DNA of 6,432 nt, taken from an uncultured Eggerthellaceae bacterium. GTDB taxonomy: Bacteria; Actinomycetota; Coriobacteriia; Coriobacteriales; Eggerthellaceae. A model generated the notes under the pieces. That model was not told the DNA's origin. It saw only the letters and a program-made list of their open reading frames with translations, and ran no database searches. The position numbers were made by a program, and so were the translations under genes. This document shows positions 6,199-6,432 of this stretch, piece by piece. How positions within the stretch are numbered: position 1 is the stretch's first letter; the number at the start of each line of letters is the position of its first letter. The stretch spans positions 1 through 6,432 of the forward strand of contig CAKUDT010000084.1 in assembly GCA_934645125.1 (NCBI GenBank). The letters are read 5' to 3'.

Positions 6199-6233
6199 TT
6201 TGTTGACAAAAGGTGGGGTAAATTGTCAACAAA
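6199..6233 (-). repeat. REP-like palindromic repeat, copy 3 (inverted)
   Basis: Same repeat in the opposite orientation. The arms TTTGTTGACAA (6199-6209) and TTGTCAACAAA (6223-6233) pair fully. Over the 29-base core (6202-6230) it differs from copies 1 and 2 at one base, which turns the innermost arm pair into an A/A mismatch and opens the loop to 13 nt. With copy 2 it makes a head-to-head pair around about 100 nt (6102-6198) in which I see no gene. Confidence 0.85.
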
Positions 6234-6270
6234 TTGTGAATGACCCTTATTGATTGTTTGACCCTCTAGA

Positions 6271-6288
6271 GGAGGCCTTGCCGGCTCC
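6271..6288 (-). terminator. Weak hairpin downstream of the PucR-like gene
   Basis: A GC-rich hairpin: GGAG plus CC on one side, GG plus CTCC on the other, one bulged base, 5-nt loop. It lies 9 nt after the regulator's stop codon on the - strand. A 10-base palindrome CCTCTAGAGG (6263-6272) overlaps its distal arm. No U-run follows, so an intrinsic terminator is doubtful. Confidence 0.25.
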
Positions 6289-6297
6289 CTTGCGTTC

Positions 6298-6432
6298 TTA
6301 CGGTATTTGCAGCCAGTCCGATAAACGAAGATACTTTAGCTCCTGGGGGTCTTCAAGGGTCAAGTTCGCTATTTCACGTATACGACTTAAGCGATACCGG
6401 AGCGTATTGGGGTGAACTTGCAGGAGCTGAGC
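6298..6432 (-). CDS. PucR/CdaR-type transcriptional regulator, C-terminal 44 residues (5' part outside window)
   Basis: Only the last 44 codons and a TAA are in the window; the frame runs off the right edge. The visible residues contain LLQVHPNTLRYRLSRIREIA (3-22), then LTLEDPQELKYLRLSDWL. This is the C-terminal helix-turn-helix of the PucR family: VHxNTLRYRL is its recognition-helix signature and the Asp-Pro followed by Leu-rich helix is its usual ending. Such proteins activate or repress catabolic or metabolic genes in response to a small ligand, but the effector part is not visible, so the target cannot be named. It shares the strand of the transposase gene, separated by two repeats and about 360 nt. 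Confidence 0.85.
   Translation of the reverse strand, partial: AQLLQVHPNTLRYRLSRIREIANLTLEDPQELKYLRLSDWLQIP

Larger units (their letters stand above)
5127..6233 (-). mobile_element. REPtron-like unit: RAYT gene with three cognate palindromic repeats
   Basis: A Y1 HUH transposase gene lies between two 32-base identical palindromic repeats in direct orientation (5127-5158 and 6069-6100), with a third, inverted copy at 6199-6233. The interior is visibly richer in A/T than the operon. This layout matches REP-associated tyrosine transposases, which are single-copy genes flanked by the palindromes they recognise. No classical terminal inverted repeats with target duplications were recognised. The outer limits are therefore the repeats themselves and remain approximate. 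Confidence 0.6.

Noticed and set aside
5955..6209. 84-codon frame on the - strand spanning repeats 2 and 3 region
   Set aside because: Its sequence is largely translated repeat and AT-rich leader, and it has no family resemblance or convincing ribosome binding site.
5127..6233. CRISPR array
   Set aside because: Only three copies with very unequal spacing (about 910 and 100 nt), one inverted, and a transposase gene between two of them.

Overview
The window carries a compact, co-directional housekeeping operon on the + strand (obg end - proB - proA - nadD/yqeK fusion - rsfS), followed by a more AT-rich accessory segment on the - strand. That segment holds a single-domain HUH (Y1) transposase of the REP-associated type (RAYT) with three copies of a palindromic repeat around it. 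The 3' end of a PucR-type regulator gene, on the - strand, closes the window. The operon's gene content, the GC-leaning codon use and the PucR-like neighbour fit an actinobacterium. My best inference is class Coriobacteriia (Eggerthella/Slackia/Cryptobacterium relatives), but this rests on gene order and protein style, not on any search.

Positions 1-581 encode the end of the G domain, the OCT domain and an acidic tail of the ribosome-assembly GTPase Obg. Positions 597-1955 (proB) and 1996-3309 (proA) encode the first two steps of proline synthesis from glutamate. ProB has an unusual Ala/Gly/Lys-rich N-terminal extension of about 50 residues. After a 111-nt gap with a weak promoter candidate, 3421-4680 encodes one polypeptide joining nicotinate mononucleotide adenylyltransferase (NadD) to a YqeK-type HD hydrolase. 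Its stop codon shares one base with the start of rsfS (4680-5126), the ribosomal silencing factor. In Bacillus subtilis the three functions lie in the same order as separate genes (yqeJ-yqeK-yqeL), which supports the fusion reading. Obg and RsfS both act on the 50S subunit, and NadD and YqeK both handle adenylylated dinucleotides, so the operon groups ribosome assembly or dormancy with NAD and proline supply.

Positions 5127-6233 form a probable REPtron-like unit. A repeat made of two roughly 10-bp complementary arms around an 11-nt pyrimidine-rich loop occurs at 5127-5158, at 6069-6101 (32 bases identical to the first) and inverted at 6199-6233 (one change). The RAYT gene (5153-5938, - strand) lies between the first two copies, and its stop codon lies inside the first. 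Its leader contains a 9-base match to the repeat loop, placed just upstream of the ribosome binding site and complementary to the loop of the repeat copy that would be transcribed in the same leader. This repeat/transposase pairing, with its possible RNA-level feedback, is the most novel thing in the window.
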